Positions 1 to 8,956 of a DNA stretch of 52,150 bases are shown piece by piece. A program made the position numbers and the translations under genes. Numbering within the stretch: the stretch's first letter is position 1; each line of letters opens with the position of its first letter. Below the pieces are notes generated by a model. The model saw nothing but the letters and a program-made list of their open reading frames with translations. It did no database searches and was not told where the DNA came from. This stretch comes from Halomonas sp. (GTDB taxonomy: Bacteria; Pseudomonadota; Gammaproteobacteria; Pseudomonadales; Halomonadaceae), in the NCBI GenBank assembly GCA_003553625.1, contig PWEV01000255.1, forward strand, positions 1 through 52,150. The letters run 5' to 3'.

Positions 1-107
1 CCGGTGATGTAGGGAAAGCGCCAGATGTTGCCCAGCCCCACGGCAGCGCCGGTCACCGCCAGGATAAAGGCGCGCCGCGTGCTCCACCGCTCCAGGGTCT
101 CGTTCAT
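1..107 (-). CDS. Sodium-dependent transporter, NSS family (5' part only)
   Basis: The first 35 codons of a neurotransmitter:sodium symporter (SNF/NSS, LeuT fold) read leftwards and run off the window edge. The N-terminus carries the family signature [14 protein letters not shown], the unwound TM1 region that binds Na+ and substrate. The ATG at 107 is preceded by a clear AGGAGG ribosome-binding site. A full-length paralogue lies at 42442-43887. The substrate, probably an amino acid, cannot be read from this fragment. Confidence 0.88.
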   Translation of the reverse strand, partial: MNETLERWSTRRAFILAVTGAAVGLGNIWRFPYIT

Positions 108-264
108 CGTCAGCCTCCTGCTGGGCCATCGCAAAAGGCGGCAAGACTAGCAGGACCTTTCCCGCCGGCCAAACACCGCGCATTGAAACCGGGGTCCGCT
201 GCCCGCATCTAATCGACACTACCTCCACACCCTTGCCCCCGACTCCCTGACCCTTGAGGTGCCC

Positions 265-2313
265 ATGTCCCGCAACCCGCTGCTCGAACCCCATCTGCTG
301 CCTCCCTTCGACGCGATCCGCCCCGAGCACGTGGTGCCGGCCATCGAGGAGCTGCTGGCCGAGAACCGAACCGCCATCGAGGCGCTGGTAGCGCGTGCGG
401 AGGACGAGGCGCCCAGCTGGGAGAGCCTGGCCTCGCCCCTGGAGTCCCTCAACGACCGCCTGGCCCGGGCCTGGTCGCCGGTCTCCCATCTCAACGGCAC
501 CATGAATAGCCCCGAGCTGCGCGAGGCCTATCAGGCCTGCCTGGGCAAGCTCTCCGAGTACAGCACCTGGCTGGGACAGCACGAGGGGCTGTTTCGCGCC
601 TGGCAGGCCCTCAAGGAGGGGCCCGCCTGGGCCAGCCTCGACGAGGGCCAGCGGCGCACGGTGGACAACACCCTGCGCGACTTTCGCCTGGCCGGGGTCG
701 ACCTGCCCGCCGAGAAGAAGCAGCGCTATGGCGAGATCAAGTCGCGCCTCTCGGAGCTTGGCAATACCTTCTCCAACCAGCTGCTCGACGCCACCCAGGC
801 CTGGCATCTTGACCTGGCCGACGAGAGCCGCCTGGCCGGCCTGCCGGAGAGCGCACTCGCCGCCCTGCGCGCCAACGCCGAGGCCAAGGGCCAGTCGGGA
901 TACCGCATCACCCTGGACTTCCCGAGCTTCTTCCCGGTGATGACCTACGCCGAGGACCGCGAGCTGCGCCGCGAGGTCTACACCGCCTTCGTCACCCGCG
1001 CCTCCGACCAGGGTCCCCATGCCGGGCAGTACGACAACGCCCCGATCATGGAGGAGACACTGGCCCTGCGCCGGGAGCTGGCCGAGCTGCTGGGCTTCGC
1101 CACCTACGCCGACTACTCACTGACCACCAAGATGGCCGACTCCCCCGCCCAGGCGCTCGAGTTCCTCGAGGACCTCGCCGCACGCGCCCTGCCCCAGGCC
1201 CGGGAGGAGTACGCCGAGCTCGAGACCTACGCCCGGGACCAGCTGGGCATGGCCGATCTCGCGCCCTGGGACGTGGGCTTCGCCAGCGAGAATCTCCGCG
1301 AGGCGCTTCACGCCATCTCCCAGGAGCAGCTGCGCCCCTACTTCCCCGCCCCCCGGGTGGTGGACGGCCTCTTTCAGGTAGTGGAGCGCCTGTTCAACGT
1401 CACCTTCGAGGAGGACGACCAGGCCCCGCGCTACCACAAGGACGTGCGTTTCTTCCGCATTCTCGAGCAGGGCGCGCCGATCGCCGGCTTCTACCTGGAC
1501 CTCTACGCTCGCGAGGGCAAACGCGGCGGCGCCTGGATGGACGAATGCCGGGTGCGCAGACTGGAAGGCGATGAGCTCCAGATGCCGGTGGCCTACCTCA
1601 CCTGCAACTTCACCCGCCCGGTGGGCGAGCGCCCGGCGCTGCTGACCCACGACGAGGTCACCACCCTGTTCCACGAGTTCGGCCACGGCCTGCACCACAT
1701 GCTGACCCGGCAGACCGTCGCGGATATCTCCGGCATCAACGGTGTGGCCTGGGATGCCGTGGAGCTGCCCAGCCAGTTCATGGAAAACTACTGCTGGGAG
1801 CGGGAAGGGCTCGACCTGATCGCAGGCCACGTCGACAGCGGCGAACCGCTGCCCGGTGAGCTGCTCGAGAAGCTGCAGGCGGCCAAGAACTTCGAATCCG
1901 CCATGGGCATGGTGCGCCAGCTGGAGTTCTCGATCTTCGATCTGCGTCTGCACCACGAACTGGCTGCCCCCACGGCAGCGGAGATCCAGGCACTGCTCGA
2001 TGGCGTGCGCGATGCCATGTCGGTGGTGCCCCGTGCCGACTTCAACCGCTTCCAGAACGGCTTCGGCCACATCTTTGCCGGCGGTTATGCGGCGGGCTAC
2101 TACAGCTACAAGTGGGCCGAAGTGCTCTCCGCCGACGCCTGGAGCGCCTTCGAGGAAGCGGGTATCTTCGACCCCGAGACCGGACGCCGCTTCCGCACCG
2201 AGATCCTCGAGCAGGGCGGCGCCAGGGATGCCGCCGATCTGTTCCGCGCCTTCCGCGGCCGCGAGCCGAGCGTCGAGCCGCTGCTGCGCCACAGCGGCAT
2301 CCGTGTCGCCTGA
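265..2313 (+). CDS. prlC: Oligopeptidase A, M3 family zinc metallopeptidase
   Basis: This cytoplasmic zinc oligopeptidase degrades short peptides, including cleaved signal peptides. The protein has 682 residues, matching the family (E. coli OpdA is about 680). The catalytic zinc motif HEFGH is at about residues 470-474, followed by the family segment WDAVELPSQFMENYCWE. A GTG two codons upstream (259) is possible, but the ATG at 265 has GAGG at a better distance. It leads a three-gene run: a small zinc-ribbon gene follows after 62 nt, then an Na/Pi-type transporter. The prlC-small zinc-ribbon pairing also occurs in pseudomonads (recalled, not checked). Confidence 0.95.
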   Translation: MSRNPLLEPHLLPPFDAIRPEHVVPAIEELLAENRTAIEALVARAEDEAPSWESLASPLESLNDRLARAWSPVSHLNGTMNSPELREAYQACLGKLSEYSTWLGQHEGLFRAWQALKEGPAWASLDEGQRRTVDNTLRDFRLAGVDLPAEKKQRYGEIKSRLSELGNTFSNQLLDATQAWHLDLADESRLAGLPESALAALRANAEAKGQSGYRITLDFPSFFPVMTYAEDRELRREVYTAFVTRASDQGPHAGQYDNAPIMEETLALRRELAELLGFATYADYSLTTKMADSPAQALEFLEDLAARALPQAREEYAELETYARDQLGMADLAPWDVGFASENLREALHAISQEQLRPYFPAPRVVDGLFQVVERLFNVTFEEDDQAPRYHKDVRFFRILEQGAPIAGFYLDLYAREGKRGGAWMDECRVRRLEGDELQMPVAYLTCNFTRPVGERPALLTHDEVTTLFHEFGHGLHHMLTRQTVADISGINGVAWDAVELPSQFMENYCWEREGLDLIAGHVDSGEPLPGELLEKLQAAKNFESAMGMVRQLEFSIFDLRLHHELAAPTAAEIQALLDGVRDAMSVVPRADFNRFQNGFGHIFAGGYAAGYYSYKWAEVLSADAWSAFEEAGIFDPETGRRFRTEILEQGGARDAADLFRAFRGREPSVEPLLRHSGIRVA

Positions 2314-2375
2314 CCCACCCACACTGCCCGCCACCAAGCCCCGGCCTGCCGCCGGGGCCCCCGACAGGAGCCACC

Positions 2376-2621
2376 ATGGCCGTCCAGAAACGCTTTATCG
2401 CCGGCGCCATCTGTCCACGCTGCGCCGAGATGGACCGCATACGCAGCTGGGAGCAGAACGGCATCCGCTACCGGGAGTGCGTCAGCTGTGACTTCTTCGA
2501 GCAGCTGCCCATCGAGGACGAGTCCGCGCCGGAGCTGAGCACTCGTGTCAACCAGCCCCGCGAGGAGCAGACCCGCCAGGATATCCAGACCGTGAAGATC
2601 CTCGACCCCAAGGCGCGTTGA
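2376..2621 (+). CDS. yheV: YheV-family small zinc-ribbon protein
   Basis: An 81-residue protein with two CxxC pairs (CPRC near residue 13 and CVSC near residue 36), forming a predicted zinc ribbon of the YheV/DUF2387 family. Its biochemical role is not established; metal binding is inferred only from the four cysteines. The ATG at 2376 has an ACAGGAG ribosome-binding site; a longer frame extends upstream into prlC but lacks support. The stop codon lies one base before the start of the next gene, so the two are probably translationally coupled. Confidence 0.85.
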   Translation: MAVQKRFIAGAICPRCAEMDRIRSWEQNGIRYRECVSCDFFEQLPIEDESAPELSTRVNQPREEQTRQDIQTVKILDPKAR

Positions 2622-2622
2622 C

Positions 2623-4329
2623 ATGACCCGCCAGGGAGTGGCGCAGGCGCTGCTGTCCCGGCGCCACCAACTCGAAGGGCTGGGTCTGGCGGCTGCGGCG
2701 GCGCTGCTGCTGGCATGCCTCGACCTCGCCACCCTGGCCGCCGGACTGGGGCTCTTCCTGTGGGGCATGACCCATCTCCAGGATGCCATCAAACGCCTCT
2801 CCGGCGGCACCCTGGACCGCTGGCTGCATACCGCTACCCGCCACCCGCTCCGCGCCATCGGGGTGGGCGCCGCCGCTACGGCGCTGGTGCAGTCCAGCTC
2901 CCTGGTCACCCTGCTCGCACTCTCCTTCGTCGGCGCCGGGCTAGTGGCCCTGCCCGGCGCCATTGCCCTGCTGTTCGGCGCCAACCTCGGCACCACTACC
3001 GGGGCCTGGCTGATCGCCGCCTTCGGCCTGCGCTTCGATCTCGCCCAGTTCGCCATGCCCTTCCTGGCCCTTGGGCTGCTGGGCTCCCGGATGCTCAAGG
3101 ATGGCCGCGCCGCGGCCGCCGGGGTGCTGCTGGGCATCGGCCTGCTGTTCCTGGGCATCGACTTCATGAAGCTGGGCTTCGAGGCCTGGCAGGACGGCCT
3201 CACCCTGGACGGACTGGCCGGCGACAGCGCCTGGCACTGGCCGCTGTTCGTGCTGTTCGGGGTGGTCGCCACGGTGGTGATGCAGTCGAGCCACGCCACC
3301 CTGCTGATCACCCTGGCCGCCCTGGCCGGGGGGCAGCTCCCCTACCTGCCGGCCCTGGCCATTGCCATCGGCGCCAACGTCGGCACCACCGTCACCGCGG
3401 TACTCGGCGCACTGGGCGCCGGTGCCGCGGCGCGTCGGTTGGCCGGGGCCCACGTGGTGTTCAACCTGACCACCGCCACGGTGGCGCTGGCGCTGCTGGT
3501 GCCGCTGGCCTGGCTGGTGGACGAACTCGGCGAGCTGATCGGCCTGGCGGCGGACGCCTGGCCCCTCAAGCTCGCGCTCTTCCACACCCTCTTCAACCTG
3601 CTCGGCGTCGCCCTGATGCTGCCGCTGATCCCGCGCCTCGCCGCGCGGCTGGAGCGGCTCTTTCCCGAACCCTCACGGATTCCCCCCGCCCAGGCCAGGT
3701 ACCTCAACACCACCGCCCTGCAGCACGCCGATACCGCCCTGGCCGCCATGGAGCAGGAGTGCCAGCGGCTCAACCGTCGCGCCTATCATCTGCTCTGTTC
3801 GGCGATCCTGATGCCCAGCGCCGAGGTGATCGGTCATCCGCCCTCCCGGGAGGCGGTCAAGGCGCACATCGACCCGACCGCCTGGCCCATGGTCAACGCC
3901 CGCTACCACGAGCAGATCAAGCCGCTGATGGCGGAGATCCTGGCGTTCTACGCGCGGCTCGACATGCCACTCACCCCGGAGCAGGAAGCCAGGCTCGAGA
4001 CTCTTCATGCCCGTACCCTGCGCATGGTGGAGGCGGTGCGCTTCGGCGAGGTGCTGCAGCGCAGCCTGATGCGTCATGCCGCCCAGGCCAGCCCGCTGCG
4101 CGACGCCCATGACGATATCCGCATGGCCCTGGCCCAGGGTCTCAATCGCCTGGCTGCCGCGCCCGACTCGGCGGATACCACCTCGCCCATCGACGAGGTT
4201 CGCCAGCACTGGCAGCAGGCCCTGGCCGAACGCCTGCGACAGCGTCGCCTCGACCCCTGGCTGGCCTCCTCGCTGATGAACGACCTGCACCAGGCCTCTC
4301 GCCTGATGGGCGCCCTGACCCCCTCCTGA
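2623..4329 (+). CDS. Na/Pi cotransporter family protein with C-terminal PhoU-like region
   Basis: An inner-membrane protein of 568 residues. The first ~340 residues are hydrophobic, with about eight to nine membrane segments, and hold the two inverted Na_Pi_cotrans repeats, each marked by a QSS motif (about residues 90 and 221). The remaining ~200 residues are soluble and helical, like the PhoU-type tail of NptA/YjbB proteins. YjbB-type members mainly export phosphate using the Na+ gradient, so direction here is uncertain. The start is one base after the yheV stop, indicating operon expression with prlC-yheV. Confidence 0.88.
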   Translation: MTRQGVAQALLSRRHQLEGLGLAAAAALLLACLDLATLAAGLGLFLWGMTHLQDAIKRLSGGTLDRWLHTATRHPLRAIGVGAAATALVQSSSLVTLLALSFVGAGLVALPGAIALLFGANLGTTTGAWLIAAFGLRFDLAQFAMPFLALGLLGSRMLKDGRAAAAGVLLGIGLLFLGIDFMKLGFEAWQDGLTLDGLAGDSAWHWPLFVLFGVVATVVMQSSHATLLITLAALAGGQLPYLPALAIAIGANVGTTVTAVLGALGAGAAARRLAGAHVVFNLTTATVALALLVPLAWLVDELGELIGLAADAWPLKLALFHTLFNLLGVALMLPLIPRLAARLERLFPEPSRIPPAQARYLNTTALQHADTALAAMEQECQRLNRRAYHLLCSAILMPSAEVIGHPPSREAVKAHIDPTAWPMVNARYHEQIKPLMAEILAFYARLDMPLTPEQEARLETLHARTLRMVEAVRFGEVLQRSLMRHAAQASPLRDAHDDIRMALAQGLNRLAAAPDSADTTSPIDEVRQHWQQALAERLRQRRLDPWLASSLMNDLHQASRLMGALTPS

Positions 4330-4632
4330 CGCGGCATTGGGTAGCACGCCCTGCGCCCCCCGTGCGGATATCCGCACATGACGACCCCGCCCGGCGTGCG
4401 GACTTCCAGCCGGAGGTCGCATCTGCCGCTTCGACCTTCGTCGCGCAGGATGATCGCAGGCTACTGAATTTAAAGTTATTCCATCTGCATGGCCCGGCGC
4501 TTGCGCTGTATATCGTTGAATAGAGCCAACGCCCGGTAACAGCGGGCTGAGGCAGAGCTGCCAGACTGATACGGCACCTGCCGGGCTCCAGCCCAGGCAT
4601 CACCAACGACAACTCGCAACAGGAATCACGCC
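4330..4632. other. Intergenic region between the Na/Pi transporter and TRAP genes
   Basis: About 300 bases without a convincing gene. It contains a perfect 16-base palindrome (4362-4377) just after the transporter stop, then a locally AT-rich segment (about 4465-4535) that probably holds the promoter of the TRAP operon. A weak -10-like TATATC lies near 4511, but no good -35 was found. No obvious intrinsic terminator is present. Confidence 0.6.
4362..4377. promoter_or_regulatory. Perfect 16-bp palindrome GTGCGGATATCCGCAC
   Basis: The sequence is its own reverse complement over all 16 bases, with no loop and no following T-run, so it resembles an operator for a dimeric regulator more than an intrinsic terminator. 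It lies 33 bp after the Na/Pi transporter stop and 256 bp before the TRAP binding-protein gene. The cognate regulator is unknown. Confidence 0.4.
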
Positions 4633-5616
4633 ATGCGCCATCTCTCCACCAAGCTTCTCGCCGGCACCGTCGCCGGCTCCCTGCTGGTCGCCGCGGCCGC
4701 GGCCCAGGCCGACCGTAGCGACTGGCCCTCCAACTTTACCGTGGGCACCGCCAGCCAGGGCGGCACCTACTTCGTCTACGGCTCCGGCTGGGCCAACCTG
4801 ATCGCCGACGAGCTGGATGTCTCCGGCGGCGGCGAGGTGACCGGCGGCCCGACCCAGAACCTGGCGCTGGTGCACACCGGTGATATCGCCCTGGGTCTGA
4901 CCACCATGGGCCCGGCCGCCGAGGCCGCGGCCGGCCAGAGCCCGCTGGCGCCCGGTATCGCCATGGACAACGTCTGCGCCCTCTTCCCGATGTACGAGAC
5001 TCCGTTCTCCATCACCGCGCTCTCCAGTTCCGGCATCACCAGCATTTCCGAGATTCCGGACGGCGCCCGCATCGGCTTCGGCCCGTCGGCCTCCACCTCC
5101 GACACCTACTTCCCCGCGATCCTGGAAGAGCTGGGCGTCGACTTCCAGCGTCGCAACGGCGGCTGGACCGACCTGGGCGGCCAGCTGCAGGACGGTCTGC
5201 TCGACGTCGTCGCCTTCGCCGCGGGCATCCCGATCCCGGCGGTCAGCCAGCTCGAGGTGCAGACCAACGTGAACATCATCGAGTTCACCGAGGAGGAGCA
5301 GGCCCAGGTGCTCGAGACCTTCCCGGTCGCGGCCTTCCAGATCCCCGCCAGCACCTATAACACTCTGGAAGAAGACGCCCGCGCCGTCTCCATGTGGAAC
5401 TTCGCCATCGCCGGCTGCGACGTGTCGGAGAGCTTCGTCTACGAGGTGACCAAGCTCACCATGGAGAACAACGACAAGATGCGGAACGTTCATCGCTCTG
5501 CCGAGACCTCCATCCCGGAAAACATCGTGCACAACACCGTGCTGCCCTTCCATCCGGGCGCCGTTCGCTGGTACGAGGAAAACGGCTACGAGATCGCCGA
5601 CGATCTGAAGCTGTAA
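4633..5616 (+). CDS. TAXI-family TRAP transporter substrate-binding protein
   Basis: A periplasmic solute receptor of 327 residues. A Sec signal peptide of about 26 residues (cleavage after AQA) is followed by the TAXI hallmark ATASQGG-like segment (GTASQGGTYFVYG). TAXI receptors pair with fused TRAP permeases, and the next gene is such a fusion. Characterised family members bind dicarboxylates or amino acids such as glutamate; the ligand here cannot be assigned. The ATG at 4633 has AGGAA seven bases upstream. A GC-only hairpin separates it from the permease gene, consistent with higher expression of the receptor. Confidence 0.93.
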   Translation: MRHLSTKLLAGTVAGSLLVAAAAAQADRSDWPSNFTVGTASQGGTYFVYGSGWANLIADELDVSGGGEVTGGPTQNLALVHTGDIALGLTTMGPAAEAAAGQSPLAPGIAMDNVCALFPMYETPFSITALSSSGITSISEIPDGARIGFGPSASTSDTYFPAILEELGVDFQRRNGGWTDLGGQLQDGLLDVVAFAAGIPIPAVSQLEVQTNVNIIEFTEEEQAQVLETFPVAAFQIPASTYNTLEEDARAVSMWNFAIAGCDVSESFVYEVTKLTMENNDKMRNVHRSAETSIPENIVHNTVLPFHPGAVRWYEENGYEIADDLKL

Positions 5617-5636
5617 GCCAACCGACACCGTGAAAC

Positions 5637-5667
5637 CCGCCCCGCGTCGCTATCCGGCGCGGGGCGG
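5637..5667 (+). other. Intercistronic hairpin in the TRAP operon
   Basis: A 10-bp GC-only stem (5637-5646 with 5658-5667) and an 11-base loop lie between the receptor and permease genes. There is no T-run, so it is more likely an mRNA-stabilising or partial attenuation element than a full terminator. Such elements are commonly used to make more receptor than permease. Confidence 0.55.
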
Positions 5668-5708
5668 CATGCTTGCTGTCCCGACTCACACCCGAGGGTG
5701 AACCCCCC

Positions 5709-7907
5709 ATGAGCAACACTCCCGATACCCGTCCCGGGGCGTCCGAGGAGGCCATCGACCAGGCACCCGAGACCATCGCCGCAGGCGTCGACGAAGAGAT
5801 CGTCGAGTCCAATCGGCGCCTATACGTCGGCTGGCAGTGGCTGCTGTTCGCCACCCTGGCCATCGCCTATTCCAGCTTCCACCTGATCTCGCTCAACGTC
5901 TATCCGATGGAGACATGGTCGTTTCGCATCGTGCACATCGCCGGTGCGCTGATCCTCGGCTTCGCTCTCTATACCGGCACCCGCTTCGCCGACGAAGGCA
6001 ACGTCAAACAGTCGCCGGCCTGGCTCGGCTGGATCAGCTACGCCCTGCTGATTCCCGCCGGCTACGCCCTCTTTCAGGTCTTCCGGATGCAGCAGATCAT
6101 CAGTGGCGGGACAATGCGCGTCGACCCCGTCATCGAGGCCTGGCACTACGGCTACCCGCTGATCTTCGCCACCAGCGCCGCGATTCTGCTCTCCTGGGGA
6201 TACCGCCAGGTGCGCGCGAAGCTCTCCCCTCCGGACCTGGTGCTGATGGTCAGCGCCCTGGCCGTGGCCGGCTACCTGATCCTGATCTACGGGACCCCGC
6301 TGCGCGCTTCCACCGGCACCTCCTTCGCCCCCATCGGCATCTCCTATGCGGCGCTGGCCGGTTCGCTACTGATCCTCGAGCTGACCCGCCGCGTGGCCGG
6401 CATGGCGCTGGTGGTGATCTCGGCGATCTTCCTGCTCTACGTCTTCGCCGGCCCCTACCTGCCGGGCTTTCTCGGCTACCCCGGCCTGTCGTTCAATCGC
6501 TTCTTCAGCCAGGTCTACACCGATGCGGGCATCCTTGGCCCGACCACCGCGGTCTCCTCGACCTACATCATCCTGTTCATCATCTTCGCTGCCTTCCTGC
6601 AGGCCTCGAAGGTAGGCGACTACTTCGTCAACTTCGCCTTCGCCGCCGCCGGTCGCGCGCGGGGCGGCCCAGCCAAGGTCTCCATCTTCGCCTCGGGGCT
6701 GATGGGCATGATCAACGGCACCAGCGCCGGCAACGTGGTCTCCACCGGCTCGCTGACCATTCCGCTGATGAAGAAGGTGGGCTATCCGGCCAAGAGCGCC
6801 GGGGCCATCGAGGCGGCGGCTTCCACCGGCGGGCAGATCATGCCGCCGATCATGGGCGCCGGCGCCTTCATCATGGCCGAGATCACCGGCATCCCCTACA
6901 CCGACATCGCCGTGGCGGCGCTGATTCCGGCCATCCTCTACTTCCTCTCGGTCTACTGCATGGTGGACTTCGAGGCGGCCCGCAAGGGCATGCGCGGCAT
7001 GCGCAAGGACGAGATCCCGCTGTTCTCGAAGCTGGTCAAGCAGGTCTATCTGTTCGCGCCGATCATCATCCTGATCGCCGCCCTGTTCATGGGCTACTCG
7101 GTGATCCGCGCCGGCACCCTGGCCACCGCCTCCGCCGCCGTGGTGAGCTGGTTCTCTCCCAACAAGATGGGTATCCCGTCGATCCTCCGGGCGCTGCAGC
7201 TGGCCGGCACCATGGCGATCCAGATCATTGCCGTGTGCGCCTGCGCCGGCCTGATCGTCGGCGTCATCTCGCTGACCGGTGTCGGCGCGCGCTTCTCCTC
7301 GCTGCTGCTCGGCCTGGCCGGCGTCAGCCAGCTGCTGGCGCTGATCTTCGCCATGTGCATCTCGATCCTGCTGGGCATGGGCATGCCGACCACCGCCGCC
7401 TACGCGGTGGCCGCCTCGGTGGTGGCCCCCGGTCTGATCAACATCGGCATCCAGCCGCTGGTGGCACACTTCTTCGTGTTCTACTTTGCGGTGGTCTCGG
7501 CGATTACCCCACCGGTGGCCCTGGCCTCCTATGCCGCGGCGGGCATCTCCGGCGCCAACGCCATGGGCACCTCGGTGGCCTCGTTCAAGATCGGCCTGGC
7601 GGCCTTCATCGTGCCCTTCATGTTCTTCTACAGCCCGGCCATGCTGATGGAGGGTAGCTGGCCGCAGATCCTGCGGGTCGGTATCACCGCCACCCTGGGC
7701 ATCGTGCTGCTGTCGGGCACCGTCCAGGCATGGTTCTTCGGTCCGGTGAAGGCCTGGCAGCGCGTGGTGATGCTGGTCGGGGCCATGTTCATGATCTACG
7801 GCGGTATCTATACCGATGTGGCCGGCCTGGCCATCGGCACCGCCCTGTTCCTGATGCAGCGCAAGCTGCACGGCGGCGGCTCGCCCAGCACGGCCACCTC
7901 CGGGTAG
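5709..7907 (+). CDS. TRAP transporter fused permease (4TM/12TM, DctQM-type)
   Basis: A polytopic inner-membrane protein of 732 residues that carries the small and large TRAP permease domains in one chain, as usual for TAXI systems. An acidic soluble N-terminus (~40 residues) precedes the membrane segments. The DctM-like part includes the NGTSAGNVVSTGSLTIPLMK and GGQIMPPIMGAGAF segments typical of the family. The ATG at 5709 with GAGGG ten bases upstream is preferred over a TTG at 5673. It works with the receptor at 4633-5616 and probably uses the Na+ gradient. A strong hairpin terminator follows. Confidence 0.93.
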   Translation: MSNTPDTRPGASEEAIDQAPETIAAGVDEEIVESNRRLYVGWQWLLFATLAIAYSSFHLISLNVYPMETWSFRIVHIAGALILGFALYTGTRFADEGNVKQSPAWLGWISYALLIPAGYALFQVFRMQQIISGGTMRVDPVIEAWHYGYPLIFATSAAILLSWGYRQVRAKLSPPDLVLMVSALAVAGYLILIYGTPLRASTGTSFAPIGISYAALAGSLLILELTRRVAGMALVVISAIFLLYVFAGPYLPGFLGYPGLSFNRFFSQVYTDAGILGPTTAVSSTYIILFIIFAAFLQASKVGDYFVNFAFAAAGRARGGPAKVSIFASGLMGMINGTSAGNVVSTGSLTIPLMKKVGYPAKSAGAIEAAASTGGQIMPPIMGAGAFIMAEITGIPYTDIAVAALIPAILYFLSVYCMVDFEAARKGMRGMRKDEIPLFSKLVKQVYLFAPIIILIAALFMGYSVIRAGTLATASAAVVSWFSPNKMGIPSILRALQLAGTMAIQIIAVCACAGLIVGVISLTGVGARFSSLLLGLAGVSQLLALIFAMCISILLGMGMPTTAAYAVAASVVAPGLINIGIQPLVAHFFVFYFAVVSAITPPVALASYAAAGISGANAMGTSVASFKIGLAAFIVPFMFFYSPAMLMEGSWPQILRVGITATLGIVLLSGTVQAWFFGPVKAWQRVVMLVGAMFMIYGGIYTDVAGLAIGTALFLMQRKLHGGGSPSTATSG

Positions 7908-7943
7908 CTCTGGCGAACGGCACCCACGAACGTCAACGACAAG

Positions 7944-7975
7944 AAGGGCCCTGCCAGTGACTGGCAGGGCCCTTT
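7944..7975. terminator. Bidirectional intrinsic terminator
   Basis: A perfect 14-bp inverted repeat (7944-7957 with 7961-7974) and three-base loop, flanked by A and T runs, sits between the convergent TRAP permease and metF genes. It can end transcripts from both sides. Confidence 0.9.
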
Positions 7976-7994
7976 GCTGTGGAGCGAATGACGT

Positions 7995-8837
7995 TCAGCC
8001 GACGATATTGTCGAGGATCTTCAGGGATGGCGCGGCCTGGTTGAGCGTGTAGAAGTGCAGGCCCGGCGCGCCGCCGTCGAGCAGGCGCTGGCAGAGCCGC
8101 GAGATCACCTCTTCACCGAAGGCGGCGATGGCCTCGCTGTCGTCACCGTAGGCCTCGAGCTGCTTGCGGATCCAGCGCGGAATTTCGGCGCCGCAGGCGT
8201 CGGAGAATCGCGCCAGCTTGGCGTAGTTGGTGATCGGCATGATACCCGGCACGATGGGCGCCTCGACTCCCAGGGCGCGGGCACGGTCGACGAAATGGAA
8301 GTAGGCGTCGGCATTGAAGAAGTACTGGGTGATGGCCAGGTTTGCGCCGGCCTTCATCTTCCGGGCGAAGTTCTCCACGTCGCGCTCGAGGCTCGGCGCC
8401 TGGGGGTGGGACTCCGGGTAGGCGGCAACGGCGATCTCGAAGTGGTCGCCGGTCTCCTCGCGGATAAACGCTACCAGCTCGTTGGCATAGCGCAGCTCGC
8501 CGATGCCACCCATGCCCGAGGGCAGGTCGCCGCGCAGGGCCACCAGGCTGTCGATGCCCTCTTCACGATAGCGGGCCAGCAGGTCGCGCAGCGGCTGCTT
8601 TTCGCTGCCGATACACGAAAGATGCGGCGCGGTGGTGATGCCCGCCTCGCGCACCTGGCGCACGGTATTCAGGGTGCGGTCCTGGGTGGAGCCACCGGCA
8701 CCGTAGGTCACCGAGAAGAAGCGCGGATCGCGGGCTGCCAGGGCATCGCGCACGCCGGCAAGCTTTTCGCGACCGACGTCGGTGTTGGGCGGAAAGAACT
8801 CGAAGCTGACGCCAAGCGGATGTTCCTGGGTGCTCAT
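7995..8837 (-). CDS. metF: 5,10-methylenetetrahydrofolate reductase
   Basis: This FAD enzyme reduces 5,10-methylene-THF to 5-methyl-THF, the methyl donor for methionine synthesis. The protein has 280 residues and shows the MetF pattern: FEFFPPNT at the N-terminus, VTYGAGGST (about residues 44-52), then HLSCIGS. The ATG at 8837 has GAGG about seven bases upstream. It is transcribed away from the AEC permease gene. Together with ahcY and metK in the next 6 kb it forms a dispersed activated-methyl-cycle cluster. No SAH or SAM riboswitch is recognisable upstream. Confidence 0.96.
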   Translation of the reverse strand: MSTQEHPLGVSFEFFPPNTDVGREKLAGVRDALAARDPRFFSVTYGAGGSTQDRTLNTVRQVREAGITTAPHLSCIGSEKQPLRDLLARYREEGIDSLVALRGDLPSGMGGIGELRYANELVAFIREETGDHFEIAVAAYPESHPQAPSLERDVENFARKMKAGANLAITQYFFNADAYFHFVDRARALGVEAPIVPGIMPITNYAKLARFSDACGAEIPRWIRKQLEAYGDDSEAIAAFGEEVISRLCQRLLDGGAPGLHFYTLNQAAPSLKILDNIVG

Positions 8838-8956
8838 CGGATGACCTCATGAAATCGTTGCATAATGGCGTCATTGTGACCGCTCGATGGCGGGGTCTCC
8901 AATGAAAGATCCGCAGTCCACCATCAATATGATTCACGTTGAACCGGGAGGCCCCC

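Noticed and set aside
1117..2337. Minus-strand 406-codon frame inside prlC
   Set aside because: Antisense shadow without domains; prlC is complete on the plus strand.
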